DNA of 64,000 bases from Brevundimonas sp. MF30-B (GTDB lineage Bacteria > Pseudomonadota > Alphaproteobacteria > Caulobacterales > Caulobacteraceae), in NCBI RefSeq assembly GCF_004683885.1, contig NZ_CP038440.1, positions 282,001-346,000 on the forward strand. The letters are read 5' to 3'. Shown in pieces: positions 1 to 7,971 of the stretch (positions within the stretch are counted from its first letter, which is position 1; each line of letters starts with the position of its first letter). Below the pieces are notes generated by a model that worked only from the letters and a program-made list of their open reading frames with translations, searched no databases and had not been told where the DNA came from. A program made the translations under genes and the position numbers.

Positions 1-54
1 TCCATTCGCCGCCGCCTTTTTTCTTAGTGGGCGCTATGCTCGGCTCGCAGAGCC

Positions 55-116
55 TCGCGGCTTGAGCGCTGCTAGCGCCAACCTATCCATGACCCCATAA
101 TGCGGCTCAAGCCGCG
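55..116. repeat. Inverted repeat upstream of ahpD
   Basis: A 12-base sequence at 56-67 (CGCGGCTTGAGC) recurs as its exact reverse complement at 105-116, separated by 37 bases. The second arm also folds on itself (GCGGCT-CA-AGCCGC). Bases 1-163 hold no convincing gene. A similar CTCAAGCCGCG string lies before the thioesterase gene near 44.9 kb, so this may be a small dispersed palindromic element. A regulatory role is not shown. Confidence 0.4.
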
Positions 117-163
117 AGCGACCGCGTCGCGCGCGCAGCCGCTTCCCGAAGGGAACCAGAACC

Positions 164-700
164 ATGTCCATCGACGCCCTGCGCGACTTGATCCCGGCCT
201 ATGGCAAGGACATCTCGCTGAACCTGTCCTCGCTCGCCAACGAGTCCGTGCTGAACGACCAGCAGAAATGGGGCTGCTTCCTGGCCTCGGCCCACGCCAT
301 CGGCGTCGGCCCCGTGGTCAAGCTGATCGAGGCCCAGGCCGCCTCGGTCCTGTCGCCCGAAGCCCTGAACGCGGCCAAGTCGGCCGCCGCCATCATGGGC
401 ATGAACAACATCTACTACCGGTCGCTGCACCTGATGAAGAACCAGGAGTACACGACCCTGCCGGCGCGCCTGCGCATGAATGTGATCGCCAATCCCGGTG
501 TGGAGAAGCTGGACTTCGAACTGTGGTCCACCGCCGTTTCGGCCATCAACGGCTGCGGCGCCTGCCTGGACGCCCACGAGGGCGAGTTGCGCAAGCACGG
601 CGTTCCCAACACTCAGATCCAGGCCGCCCTGCGCATCGGCGCCGTGGTCCACGCCGCCAGCCGCATCGTGGCCTCCGAGCAGGCGACCTCTGGTTCTTGA
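164..700 (+). CDS. ahpD: Alkyl hydroperoxidase AhpD-type protein
   Basis: This 178-residue protein matches the carboxymuconolactone decarboxylase/AhpD fold. The catalytic thiols are visible as C131-G-A-C134 followed by D-A-H138, the CxxC and histidine relay of AhpD. Family members reduce the AhpC peroxiredoxin or act directly on organic peroxides in the cytoplasm. Length is normal (about 175 residues). The ATG at 164 follows a GAAGGGA-type ribosome binding site. ahpC would normally lie just upstream, but the window starts too late to show it; the first 163 bases carry no coding signal I can recognise. Confidence 0.9.
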   Translation: MSIDALRDLIPAYGKDISLNLSSLANESVLNDQQKWGCFLASAHAIGVGPVVKLIEAQAASVLSPEALNAAKSAAAIMGMNNIYYRSLHLMKNQEYTTLPARLRMNVIANPGVEKLDFELWSTAVSAINGCGACLDAHEGELRKHGVPNTQIQAALRIGAVVHAASRIVASEQATSGS

Positions 701-715
701 GCGAAAAACTGAGGC

Positions 716-733
716 CCGAAGCCAAGGCTTCGG
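716..733. terminator. Hairpin between convergent ahpD and smr genes
   Basis: An 8-bp stem (CCGAAGCC / GGCTTCGG with a two-base AA loop) sits between the ahpD stop at 700 and the stop of the Smr-domain gene on the other strand at 746. No clear T-run follows on either side, so it is a weak bidirectional terminator candidate based on position. Confidence 0.35.
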
Positions 734-745
734 CCCCGATTTCGC

Positions 746-1285
746 TCACCGCTTCTTGAGCGTGACGTAAAGCGCGCCGTCGCCCCCGTGGCGGCGGTGC
801 GCCGGGGCGTGGCCGGACACGACGCCCCTCAGGCTGGGTCCGGTCAGCCAGTCATGGATAGAGGCGCGGATGATCCCGCCGCCTCGCCGCCCCTGCCCGG
901 TGACGACCAGCACGGCGCGCAGGCCCCGCGCCTGGGACGACACCAGAAACGCCCTTAGCTGGTCCTCAGCCTCGAAGCGGCCAAAGCCGTGCAGGTCGAT
1001 GGACGCCTCGATCGGATCGCGCTCCCGCGACAACCGGCGCTGCCGTCGAGGCTCAAGGGTTTCGGGCGCGGCCGCTGGGCGCGTGGGCAGGACCTTGGCG
1101 GGTGTTCGAGGAACCGGGGCCTGCGGCATGGCCGCAGCCTTGGCGCCCGCGCGCGGGATCGGCGTCGGCTCGCTGGGCGTCGCGCCCTGGGTCATCAGCA
1201 GCGCCTTGCGCCGCGCGCGCGGTGTGACGGTGGAAGCCACCCGCTTCCACAGCCGAACGCCGTCGTCTTCGCCCGGGCCGCTCAT
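746..1285 (-). CDS. Smr-domain protein
   Basis: A 179-residue protein with a charged, proline- and alanine-rich N-terminal half and a C-terminal Smr (MutS2-like) domain. The domain shows the I-D-L-H-G motif and V-V-T-G-Q-G-x-R-x-G-G-G, the two conserved loops of Smr nucleases. Stand-alone Smr proteins are putative DNA or RNA nicking enzymes; the substrate is not evident here. I chose the ATG at 1285 because it overlaps the TGA of the upstream regulator gene in an ATGA junction, and the residues before it look non-coding. Function beyond the domain is inference. Confidence 0.8.
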   Translation of the reverse strand: MSGPGEDDGVRLWKRVASTVTPRARRKALLMTQGATPSEPTPIPRAGAKAAAMPQAPVPRTPAKVLPTRPAAAPETLEPRRQRRLSRERDPIEASIDLHGFGRFEAEDQLRAFLVSSQARGLRAVLVVTGQGRRGGGIIRASIHDWLTGPSLRGVVSGHAPAHRRHGGDGALYVTLKKR

Positions 1286-1518
1286 GCCTCGTCGTCGATC
1301 ATCTCTCCGGCCGGACCGGGGACATGGGCGATCAGATCGCCGGGCTGGCAGTCCAACTCGCGGCAAAGCGCGTCCAGGGTCGTGAAGCGCACGGCGCGCG
1401 CCTTGCCCGTCTTCAGGATCGACAGATTGGCCACGGTCACGCCCACGCGGTCGCTGAGCTCGGTCAGCGACATGCGCCGTTCGGCGAGCAGGCGGTCAAG
1501 CTGGATGATGATGGCCAT
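1282..1518 (-). CDS. YozG-like XRE/Cro helix-turn-helix regulator
   Basis: A 78-residue protein that is essentially one lambda-repressor-like HTH. The recognition region reads L-S-D-R-V-G-V-T-V-A-N-L-S-I-L-K-T-G-K-A. Such short regulators (YozG/YdaS-like) typically lie next to a DUF2975 membrane protein, as here (the gene ending at 1537), and probably form a regulator/membrane pair of unknown trigger. It is co-oriented with that gene and overlaps the Smr gene by four bases, so the three are probably one transcript. Confidence 0.8.
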   Translation of the reverse strand: MAIIIQLDRLLAERRMSLTELSDRVGVTVANLSILKTGKARAVRFTTLDALCRELDCQPGDLIAHVPGPAGEMIDDEA

Positions 1519-1536
1519 ATGGGTCGGGCTTTCGGC

Positions 1537-2127
1537 TCAGATGGTCAGTTCGGATTCATGACGCAGACGCGCGCCCTCGCGAAACACCTCGGCCAGCACC
1601 AGCACGACCAGGATGGAGAAGATCGGCGTCATCATGTCGCCCAGGCCCTGGCTCTCCAGCATGCCGGGGGCAAGCCGCGTGGACACCACGAAGCGCGCGA
1701 TCCAGACCCCGCCGTTCACCACCGCCAGGATCAGGCCGATCTGGCGCAGGCGACGGACGTTGTCGGGTTGGAAGGGGTCGCCGATGGTCAGTGTGCGGAA
1801 GATCTTGCGCAGAGACCTCAGGATCAGCAGGAAGCCGCCGAAATAGGCGGTCACAGCGCCCATGCCGAACAGGATCAGCGGCCGGGTCAAGGGCAGGCGG
1901 CGGCCGTCATCGGCGCCGCCGACCGTCACGGTCAGATTGTCGAGCGGCACGAATACGGCGGCGATCACGCACAGCAGTAGGATGAAGGTGGTCAGCGCTA
2001 GCAGGCCATAGGCCACATCCAGCGCGATCTTCAGAAGGCTGGCCACCGAGCCGGGACCCAGGGTCCGAAAGCCGGCGACGGGAAGTCCGGGGCGCGCTCC
2101 GAGCATCGGCATCATCGGGCGTCGCAT
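1537..2127 (-). CDS. DUF2975 membrane protein
   Basis: A 196-residue integral membrane protein with about four hydrophobic segments: near residues 35-60, 85-110, 130-150 and 160-180. The pattern of helices with a mid-protein I-G-D-P-F-Q-P-D-N motif is typical of DUF2975. Members of this family sit beside YozG-like HTH proteins, and that partner follows 18 bases downstream. Molecular function is unknown. There are several in-frame ATG codons near the start (residues 1, 5, 6 and 8), so the true N-terminus may be a few residues shorter. Confidence 0.75.
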   Translation of the reverse strand: MRRPMMPMLGARPGLPVAGFRTLGPGSVASLLKIALDVAYGLLALTTFILLLCVIAAVFVPLDNLTVTVGGADDGRRLPLTRPLILFGMGAVTAYFGGFLLILRSLRKIFRTLTIGDPFQPDNVRRLRQIGLILAVVNGGVWIARFVVSTRLAPGMLESQGLGDMMTPIFSILVVLVLAEVFREGARLRHESELTI

Positions 2128-2255
2128 CGAAAAGGCAGCTCCGTCAGACCGGGTGAAGCCCAGCGGGGGCCGCGCGGGGTCCGGTCGACCCGCACGCGGC
2201 TCTATACATCGCTGTCTTCATCTGTCTCGTCAAAGTCCTCTGATCGTCGGCGGGA

Positions 2256-2372
2256 TCAGAAGGCTTGCAGCAGAATGGCCACGGCCGCAGTCGGCAGGGC
2301 GGCCAGCATGACCGTGTGCAGGAAGGCGGCGCCGGCCTTGTCGAGCCATTGCGAGGCGTTCATCGTATGCAT
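2256..2372 (-). CDS. Small hydrophobic protein, 38 aa
   Basis: A short open frame that translates as a 38-residue peptide with a polar N-terminus (M-H-T-M-N-A-S-Q-W-L-D-K) and one hydrophobic segment from about residue 15 to the end. A GGAG ribosome binding site lies 8 bases before the ATG. It occupies the otherwise empty gap between the DUF2975 gene and rdgB. It resembles single-span small membrane proteins, but I recognise no family. An in-frame second ATG at codon 4 is an alternative start. Confidence 0.5.
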   Translation of the reverse strand: MHTMNASQWLDKAGAAFLHTVMLAALPTAAVAILLQAF

Positions 2373-2522
2373 CGTGTTTCTCCGTCGTCTGGATGGGGGC
2401 GTTTATTGCCCTGATTGATTGTGTCGCTGCACGATCGTTCTGCTTTCGCTTTCGATCACGGCCGGTGCGACCCCCGTCCGTGATCAAAGTAGTAGGCCTC
2501 GCCTCGCCGGAAATCACGTTAC

Positions 2523-2539
2523 ATATCGTTTAACGATAT
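2523..2539. promoter_or_regulatory. Perfect palindrome, candidate operator
   Basis: ATATCGTT-T-AACGATAT: eight-base arms with a one-base centre, in an AT-rich patch between the divergent 38-aa gene and rdgB, 30 bases before the rdgB GTG. Perfect 17-base dyads of this AT-rich kind are usually binding sites for dimeric regulators (PadR, GntR, ArsR or MarR type). The cognate protein is not identifiable here. Confidence 0.5.
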
Positions 2540-2568
2540 TAAACTTTGGCAATCCAGGAGCCGCCTTC

Positions 2569-3171
2569 GTGAATCTCAAGCTTATCAAGGGGATGCGGCT
2601 GGTGCTGGCGACCCATAATCCCGGCAAGGTGCCCGAGATCGCCGCCCTGCTGGGCGAAGGTTACGAACTGGTCACGGCCGGCCAGCTGAACCTGCCCGAG
2701 CCCGAGGAAACCGAGACAACCTTCGTCGGCAACGCCCTCCTGAAGGCGCGCCATGCGGCGGAGGCGTCCGGCGAGGTCGCCATCGCCGACGACTCGGGGA
2801 TGTCGGTCGCCGCGCTGGACGGCGCGCCCGGCGTCTTCTCGGCGCGCTGGGCCGGGCCGGGCAAGGACTTCGGCCTGGCGATGCGCAAGGTCGAGGAGCG
2901 GCTGGAGGAGGTCGGATCGACCGACCGGGCGGCCTGGTTCACCTCGGCCCTGGCGGTGGCCTGGCCGGGCGGACCGGCCGTGGTGGTCGAGGGCCGCGTC
3001 GATGGCGAGCTGGTGTTTCCGCCGCGCGGCGACCGCGGCTTCGGCTACGACCCCATCTTCCGGCCCGAGGGCGGCGATCTGACGTTCGGCGAGATGGACC
3101 CGGCGGCCAAGGACGCCATCAGCCACCGCGCCCGCGCCTTCGAGACGTTGAGGGCCTGGCTGATTGACTGA
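2569..3171 (+). CDS. rdgB: dITP/XTP pyrophosphatase (HAM1/RdgB)
   Basis: A 200-residue protein that removes non-canonical purine triphosphates (dITP, XTP) from the nucleotide pool. The family's N-terminal signature is clear: [14 protein letters not shown]. So are D-D-S-G (catalytic acid region) and G-F-G-Y-D-P-I-F with a downstream S-H-R. I take the GTG at 2569 as start because an AGGAG lies 8 bases upstream; the ATG at 2593 is an alternative. The gene overlaps the following hemW by 8 bases, a common rdgB-hemW arrangement. Confidence 0.92.
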   Translation: MNLKLIKGMRLVLATHNPGKVPEIAALLGEGYELVTAGQLNLPEPEETETTFVGNALLKARHAAEASGEVAIADDSGMSVAALDGAPGVFSARWAGPGKDFGLAMRKVEERLEEVGSTDRAAWFTSALAVAWPGGPAVVVEGRVDGELVFPPRGDRGFGYDPIFRPEGGDLTFGEMDPAAKDAISHRARAFETLRAWLID

Positions 3172-4324
3172 CCCCCTCGACCCCGGCAGCGACCTGGCGG
3201 TCTATGTCCACTGGCCCTACTGCGCCCGCGTCTGCCCCTATTGCGACTTCAACGTGGTGCGCGACCGGGGGCGGGTGGAGGAGCAGGCCGGGCTGGCGAG
3301 CGCCATCCTGGCGGACATGGAGGCGCAGGCCCGGCGGGTCGGGCCTCGGCGGCTGGCCTCGATCTTCCTAGGCGGCGGCACGCCGTCGCTGATGGCGCCC
3401 GAGGCCGTGGCTGAGGTGATCGCGGCGGCGCATCGGCTGTTTCCCACCGACCGCCCTGTCGAGGTGACGCTGGAGGCCAATCCGACGGACGCGGAGGCCG
3501 GCCGCTACGCCGCCCTGGCCCAGGCCGGGGTAAACCGCCTGTCGCTGGGGGTGCAGTCGTTCGACGACGAGGCGCTGCGCTTCCTGGGGCGGGACCATTC
3601 GGCGGACGAGGCGCGGCGCGCCATCGGGCTGGCGGCCAGGGCCTTTGCGCGCCTGTCGATCGACCTGATCTACGCCCGGCCGGGCCAGACGGTCGCGGAC
3701 TGGACGGCCGAGCTGGATGCGGCGCTGGACCTCGGGTTCGAGCACGTGTCGCCCTACCAGCTGACCATCGAGGCCGAGACGGCGTTCGGGCGGGCCCTGC
3801 GGCGCGGCCGGCTGATCCCGCCCGACGAGGACCGGGCGGCCGAGCTGTACGAGGCGACGCAGGCGCGCCTTCAGGCCGCGGGCTTCGAGGCCTATGAGGT
3901 GTCGAACCACGCGCGGGGGCATGGGGCGCGGTCGGCCCACAACATCCACGTCTGGCGAGGCGGAGACTATCTGGGTCTGGGACCGGGCGCGCACGGGCGG
4001 CTGACGCTGGGGGGCGTGCGGACCGCGACGGTCGCGCATCGCCGCATCGCCGACTATGTCGCGGGCGTCGAAGCCAGGACGCCCTGGGCCGAGGTCGAGG
4101 CGCTGGACGAGCGCGGCGCCGCCGAGGAGGCGCTGCTGCTGGGCCTGCGCACCGTGGAGGGCGCGGCGGGCCGGCATCTGACCACCCTGGGGCTGTCGGC
4201 CGAGCGCGGGCCGCTGGCCGATCTGATCGAGGAGGGCTTCGTCACCCTCGCGTCGGGCCGCCTGGTCGCCACGCCGCGCGGGCGGCCGCTGCTGGACGCC
4301 GTGCTGGGGCGGCTGCTGACCTAG
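3164..4324 (+). CDS. hemW: Radical SAM protein HemW (heme chaperone)
   Basis: A 386-residue member of the coproporphyrinogen dehydrogenase-like radical SAM family. The 4Fe-4S ligands appear as C20-x3-C24-x2-C27 ([11 protein letters not shown]), followed by the G-G-G-T-P-S SAM loop. HemW is thought to hand heme to acceptors; older annotations call it oxygen-independent coproporphyrinogen oxidase. Its length and single CxxxCxxC fit HemW rather than true HemN, which has an extra cysteine and an N-terminal extension. It starts with TTG inside the end of rdgB, so the two are translationally coupled. Confidence 0.88.
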   Translation: MTDPLDPGSDLAVYVHWPYCARVCPYCDFNVVRDRGRVEEQAGLASAILADMEAQARRVGPRRLASIFLGGGTPSLMAPEAVAEVIAAAHRLFPTDRPVEVTLEANPTDAEAGRYAALAQAGVNRLSLGVQSFDDEALRFLGRDHSADEARRAIGLAARAFARLSIDLIYARPGQTVADWTAELDAALDLGFEHVSPYQLTIEAETAFGRALRRGRLIPPDEDRAAELYEATQARLQAAGFEAYEVSNHARGHGARSAHNIHVWRGGDYLGLGPGAHGRLTLGGVRTATVAHRRIADYVAGVEARTPWAEVEALDERGAAEEALLLGLRTVEGAAGRHLTTLGLSAERGPLADLIEEGFVTLASGRLVATPRGRPLLDAVLGRLLT

Positions 4325-4335
4325 AGGCCCAGATC

Positions 4336-4965
4336 CTAAAGACCCGGATCGGGCGGGACGGGGGCGACCTCGTCCTCGTCCTTGATCAGGTGCTTCATGA
4401 TGAAGAAGACCTGCCAGATGCCAAACGCCGCCGAGGCCATCCACAGGCCGCCGCGGAAGGTCATCCAGGCGTCGTTGGTCATCATGTGGCGCACCACTTC
4501 ATTGACCACGGCGACGGCGGCGAAGAACAGGCCGTAGCGCAGGGTCAGGCCGCGCCAGCCCTCGTCGGTGATGCGGATGGCCGAACCCAGCAGATACTTG
4601 AACGGATACTTCCTGAGCGGCAGCGAGCCCAGCAGCACGGCGGCCAGGAGCAGGTTCTGCACCGTGATCTTGATCTTCAGCAGCTCCTCGTTCTGGAACA
4701 CCAGGGTCAGGACGCCGAAGATCAGGGCGAAGCCGCCGGCCAGAAGCGGCAGAGGCGCCAGGCGCTTTTCGACCAGATAGCCGATCAGCAGGGCCACGGC
4801 TGAGGCGCCGACCAGAACCCAGGTGGCCTGGATCATGGCGACATGGCTTTCCAGGCCCAGCACGACCCGATTGACCAGATAGGCGGCGAGGAAGGCCATC
4901 AGCGCGCCGAAATCGACGGCCTGGCGGATCCACTGGCCCGACTTGGGCGCGGCGTGCTGGGTCAT
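4336..4965 (-). CDS. yciB: Inner-membrane septation protein YciB/IspZ
   Basis: A 209-residue polytopic membrane protein with about five to six hydrophobic helices. Family motifs include the N-terminal D-F-G-A-L-M-A-F-L-A-A-Y and the later W-x-x-L-T-L-R-Y-G region with N-E-V-V-R. YciB is implicated in cell-envelope integrity and septation. It follows ftsY by a single base, so it should be cotranscribed with it, a pairing often seen in alphaproteobacteria. Confidence 0.88.
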   Translation of the reverse strand: MTQHAAPKSGQWIRQAVDFGALMAFLAAYLVNRVVLGLESHVAMIQATWVLVGASAVALLIGYLVEKRLAPLPLLAGGFALIFGVLTLVFQNEELLKIKITVQNLLLAAVLLGSLPLRKYPFKYLLGSAIRITDEGWRGLTLRYGLFFAAVAVVNEVVRHMMTNDAWMTFRGGLWMASAAFGIWQVFFIMKHLIKDEDEVAPVPPDPGL

Positions 4966-4966
4966 G

Positions 4967-5902
4967 TCAGTCCTCTAGCCCCACCAGGGAACGGGAAAAC
5001 GCGCGGGCGTCGAAGGGTTGCAGATCGTCGACGCCCTCGCCCACGCCGATCAGCTTGATCGGGGCGTCCGACGCCTGGGCCACGGGCACCAGAACCCCGC
5101 CGCGCGCCGTGCCGTCCAGCTTGGTCATCACCAGGCCCGAAACATAGGCGGTGCGGCCGAAGATCTGCTCCTGGGCCAGGGCGTTGCGGCCCACGGTGGC
5201 GTCCAGCACCAGCAGCGTCTCGTGCGGCGCCTCGGGGTCGATCTTCTTGAGCACCCGCACGATCTTGAGCAGCTCGTCCATCAGGGCGGACTTGTTCTGC
5301 AGCCGGCCGGCGGTGTCGATCAGCACCACGTCGTGCCCCTCGGCGCGGGCGCGGGTGAAGGCGTCGAACGCCAGGCCGGCCGGATCGGCGCCGTCGCGGC
5401 GGCTCTCGAAATCGGCCCCGGCCCGCTCGGACCAGACCTTGAGCTGGTCGCGCGCGGCGGCGCGGAAGGTGTCGCAGGCCACCACCATGACCTTGGCCCC
5501 CTTGGCCGTCAGGTCCGAGGCGATCTTGCCCAGGGTCGTGGTCTTGCCCGAGCCGTTGACGCCGACGAACAGCACCACGAAGGGTTTGGGCCCCGACAGC
5601 GGATCGAACGTCGCTTGGCGCGGCGTCAGCTCGGCGGCCACGGCCTCGGCCAGCGCCTCCTTGACCTCGCGCTCGTCCGACACCTTGCCGAAGCGCAGCT
5701 CGCGGAAGCGTTCGACGATGCGGTCGGTCGCGGCCGGGCCCAGGTCGCTTTCCAGCAGATGCTCCTCCAGCTGCTCCAGCGCCGCCTCGGACAGCGGCTC
5801 CTTGACGAAGCTGGCGACGACCTGATCGGTCATCTGTTTGGAGGAGCGGCTGAGGCCCGCGCTGAGGCGCTGGAACCAGCCCTTCTTGGGCGTATCGGTC
5901 AT
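4967..5902 (-). CDS. ftsY: Signal recognition particle receptor FtsY
   Basis: A 311-residue SRP-family GTPase that docks ribosome-SRP complexes at the inner membrane. It has the N domain (about residues 20-105) and G domain with the P-loop G-V-N-G-S-G-K-T-T, D-T-F-R-A-A-A, D-T-A-G-R and T-K-L-D-G-T-A-R-G-G. The acidic A domain of E. coli FtsY is missing; instead the protein begins with a short basic, amphipathic stretch (G-W-F-Q-R-L-S-A-G-L-S-R), typical of alphaproteobacterial forms and a probable membrane anchor. Confidence 0.96.
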   Translation of the reverse strand: MTDTPKKGWFQRLSAGLSRSSKQMTDQVVASFVKEPLSEAALEQLEEHLLESDLGPAATDRIVERFRELRFGKVSDEREVKEALAEAVAAELTPRQATFDPLSGPKPFVVLFVGVNGSGKTTTLGKIASDLTAKGAKVMVVACDTFRAAARDQLKVWSERAGADFESRRDGADPAGLAFDAFTRARAEGHDVVLIDTAGRLQNKSALMDELLKIVRVLKKIDPEAPHETLLVLDATVGRNALAQEQIFGRTAYVSGLVMTKLDGTARGGVLVPVAQASDAPIKLIGVGEGVDDLQPFDARAFSRSLVGLED

Positions 5903-6295
5903 GGGATGGCTTTAGCCGGGGCGAGGCCCGCCGTCATCCGCATTCGCGGCGACGGGTTTCAGACGGCGGCGCGGAAAAAAAGCAGGGTGTGAATAGTGCG
6001 AATGGTGTGAAACCGCTCCGGCTGCGCGCGCGAGAGGCGCTGAGGCACCGGCATTATACGGGCAGTTTGAACTAGGGCGCGGAAGTGCGACTCTGGAAGG
6101 CGATACGTTTTTGAAGTCACGTCAATACGACTGTCTCCAATCCGGCTGCTCCTGACTTCAATCGGACCTTCGCAGCGTCCGCATTCCGGTCGGGGCTGAA
6201 AGCTAAATCCAGTGCGCTTATCAGAAGCGGGATCGCAAACGGCCGAGGAAGCCAGACTGCGTGGGCGAAGGCAGTTAGTCGCTAGCGATCAAGGC
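5903..6295. other. Gene-free left flank of the low-GC insert
   Basis: No convincing reading frame on either strand. The ftsY promoter must lie in the first part. From about 5975 the composition turns less GC-rich, with an A-run at about 5975-5981 and short GTGTGAAT / GTGCGAAT / GTGTGAA direct repeats at 5988-6011. I found no tRNA gene or recognisable insertion-sequence end. Confidence 0.5.
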
Positions 6296-7363
6296 TCACG
6301 CTACTGGGAGGTCCTCGTCATCTTCAATGGGCCTCCCGGCAGCTGAGCCGCCGGTTGGATCGACGGCTTTTCGGATCGCCGTCAATTCCATGAACCGCTG
6401 ACGACCTTGGTCAGTCAGCGAGACATACTCATGGTATTTCCCATCTACCCCCTTGCCCATATAGATTTTGACCAGCCCCAAGGCCTCCAGTTGAGTCCTA
6501 ATGCGAACGTCATCCATGCTGTTGAGAGTGTGAACCTGACTTCGACCAGCAAACTCTTTCACGGCTAATGACACGCCGCTTCTAATGGCGGCGGTAGTTC
6601 GCCCCGCTGTACCTAGCTCGCTTGCAATGCCTAAGAATATTTGCTTCCAGGTGAGCGGGCATGATGTTTCAGGATAGGTAACGCGAGTGCCGTGTCCAGA
6701 CCTATAAGTATAGCGAATGTCGAACGAGTCCCCGAAATCGGCTAGGTTGGACAGTTTGGGCTTGCTCGCCGTCTCTAGCGCCCAGAGCTTCTTTTTGAGG
6801 TCTGCATTCTCCAGGAGCAGTTTGTTTGATTGCTCGAGGATTGGCTGCGAAGCTGCTGCATCCCCCCTAATCCAGCCGGTTTGAGGATGGTTCGCGAAGG
6901 CGTGCGAAAGGGCCTTCACGACAACCATTTGAAGTGCCTCACGGCTCTTCCAGAACCGCACCAACCTACCCTTACCGACTTTATCTCTGAACTGCTCTAG
7001 CGCCTGGCGCTGTCCTTCATCAACGTCGACAAACTTCGACGGGATAACTCCTACATCACCATGGATGAAGGCAATTACGAACTTTCCTGTCTCCACCGCA
7101 TAGTCGTATTCGCGCTCAGTGTAGCTGATGCCCTCTGGGTCAAGCGATCCGTAGCGGCCGCCGATGATGAGGACATAGTAGTCGCAGCCATCAATAATGC
7201 GCTTGATATAATCCAACTGCTCCATGTCGGTAGCCGGAAACAACTCCATCCCAGCCGGGATGTGTTGCAAGTCCAAAATAGTATAAATCGTGTCTTGTCG
7301 CTCCTCCTGTAGATCAGTGAAGGTGGATGAGACAAATACCTGATATTTTTTGGCGGTGGTCAC
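6296..7363 (-). CDS. DUF4062 protein with C-terminal winged-helix-like region
   Basis: A 355-residue protein. Residues 6-95 are a DUF4062 domain: the diagnostic V-F-V-S-S-T-F-T-D-L-Q-E-E-R and G-G-R-Y-G-S are present, with E-R-E-Y-D-Y-A shortly after. DUF4062 is thought to have a TIR/flavodoxin-like fold and is often fused to STAND NTPases or other immune-type modules. A short coiled coil (about residues 177-200) follows. The C-terminal third ends in a region like an HTH or winged helix (L-T-D-Q-G-R-Q-R-F-M-E). It starts with GTG inside the stop of the RHH gene (GTGA). GC content is clearly below that of the flanking genes. Function unknown; a defence role is inference. Confidence 0.75.
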   Translation of the reverse strand: MTTAKKYQVFVSSTFTDLQEERQDTIYTILDLQHIPAGMELFPATDMEQLDYIKRIIDGCDYYVLIIGGRYGSLDPEGISYTEREYDYAVETGKFVIAFIHGDVGVIPSKFVDVDEGQRQALEQFRDKVGKGRLVRFWKSREALQMVVVKALSHAFANHPQTGWIRGDAAASQPILEQSNKLLLENADLKKKLWALETASKPKLSNLADFGDSFDIRYTYRSGHGTRVTYPETSCPLTWKQIFLGIASELGTAGRTTAAIRSGVSLAVKEFAGRSQVHTLNSMDDVRIRTQLEALGLVKIYMGKGVDGKYHEYVSLTDQGRQRFMELTAIRKAVDPTGGSAAGRPIEDDEDLPVA

Positions 7364-7596
7364 TTGGGTTCTTTGAGCCTTGACTCAAGCATTTTCACCC
7401 CGCGAGAAGCGACGGTCCGCCCCCAAGCATGGTCAAGGAGCACGCGGATCGCTTCGGGTCTACTGAACCGCCCACCATCTTCCTCGATCCAATTGTCCAA
7501 CCTCTGAAGCTGATCGGGCTGGAGGCGGACTTGGACCTGCACACCAGATTGTCCCGGGCGCTTGGCGTTTCTAGTAACAGAACCTTCGGACTTCAT
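7360..7596 (-). CDS. Ribbon-helix-helix-like small protein
   Basis: A 78-residue protein whose core, V-Q-V-R-L-Q-P-D-Q-L-Q-R-L-D-N-W-I followed by F-S-R-P-E-A-I-R-V-L-L-D, fits the MetJ/Arc-type ribbon-helix-helix pattern: a beta strand, then two helices with S-R-P-E-A-I-R before the second. Such proteins bind DNA as dimers and often autoregulate two-gene cassettes. The frame extends upstream to 7659, but the residues before M at 7596 look non-coding. It is coupled to the DUF4062 gene by a GTGA overlap, so the pair is one unit. Confidence 0.6.
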   Translation of the reverse strand: MKSEGSVTRNAKRPGQSGVQVQVRLQPDQLQRLDNWIEEDGGRFSRPEAIRVLLDHAWGRTVASRGVKMLESRLKEPK

Positions 7597-7659
7597 AGCC
7601 TTCTGATACCAAAAGAACAGGCCGAGCGGAAGCCATCGACCCGGCCATGACCGAGGCAT

Positions 7660-7971
7660 CTACCTATTATGGAGATCGAGGCTGCGGCTAATCCGACCAC
7701 TAGTATACCCGTGCCTCCTTGCCCTGGCCGCCCTGCTCACCCTTTCACTGTGCCACCCAGCGACGGCGACATGCTGGCGCTGGACAGGCAACCGGCTCGG
7801 CCGGAATGCGAAGTGTGCCCGCTCCCGCATCTGAATGTCCGCATTTCGGCTGTCAGCTAACGACTGAATTGACGTTTGAGCGCTCCAATACCTCCGCCAT
7901 TCACCCCTCCCGCCATTCACGCCTATATGATGACCTCCACCGGCCCTGGCCGGGGCGAGCGGATTTGAGCG
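7660..7971. other. Intergenic right flank of the insert and nadE leader
   Basis: A 312-base gap. A short open frame at 7669-7860 has no protein-like character and I do not call it. The last 80 bases carry direct repeats and a candidate promoter for nadE (listed separately). No RNA gene is visible. Confidence 0.5.
7894..7929 (+). promoter_or_regulatory. Direct repeats and candidate promoter of nadE
   Basis: The 11-base sequence CCGCCATTCAC occurs at 7894-7904 and again at 7910-7920, a 16-base period. TTCACC at 7900-7905 and CTATAT at 7923-7928 are spaced 17 bases, fitting a weak -35/-10 pair some 40 bases before the nadE ATG. The repeats straddle the putative -35 and could be an operator. Neither assignment is proven. 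Confidence 0.35.

Noticed and set aside
5903..7971. Insertion sequence or prophage remnant
   Set aside because: No transposase or integrase frame, no tRNA end and no clear target duplication.
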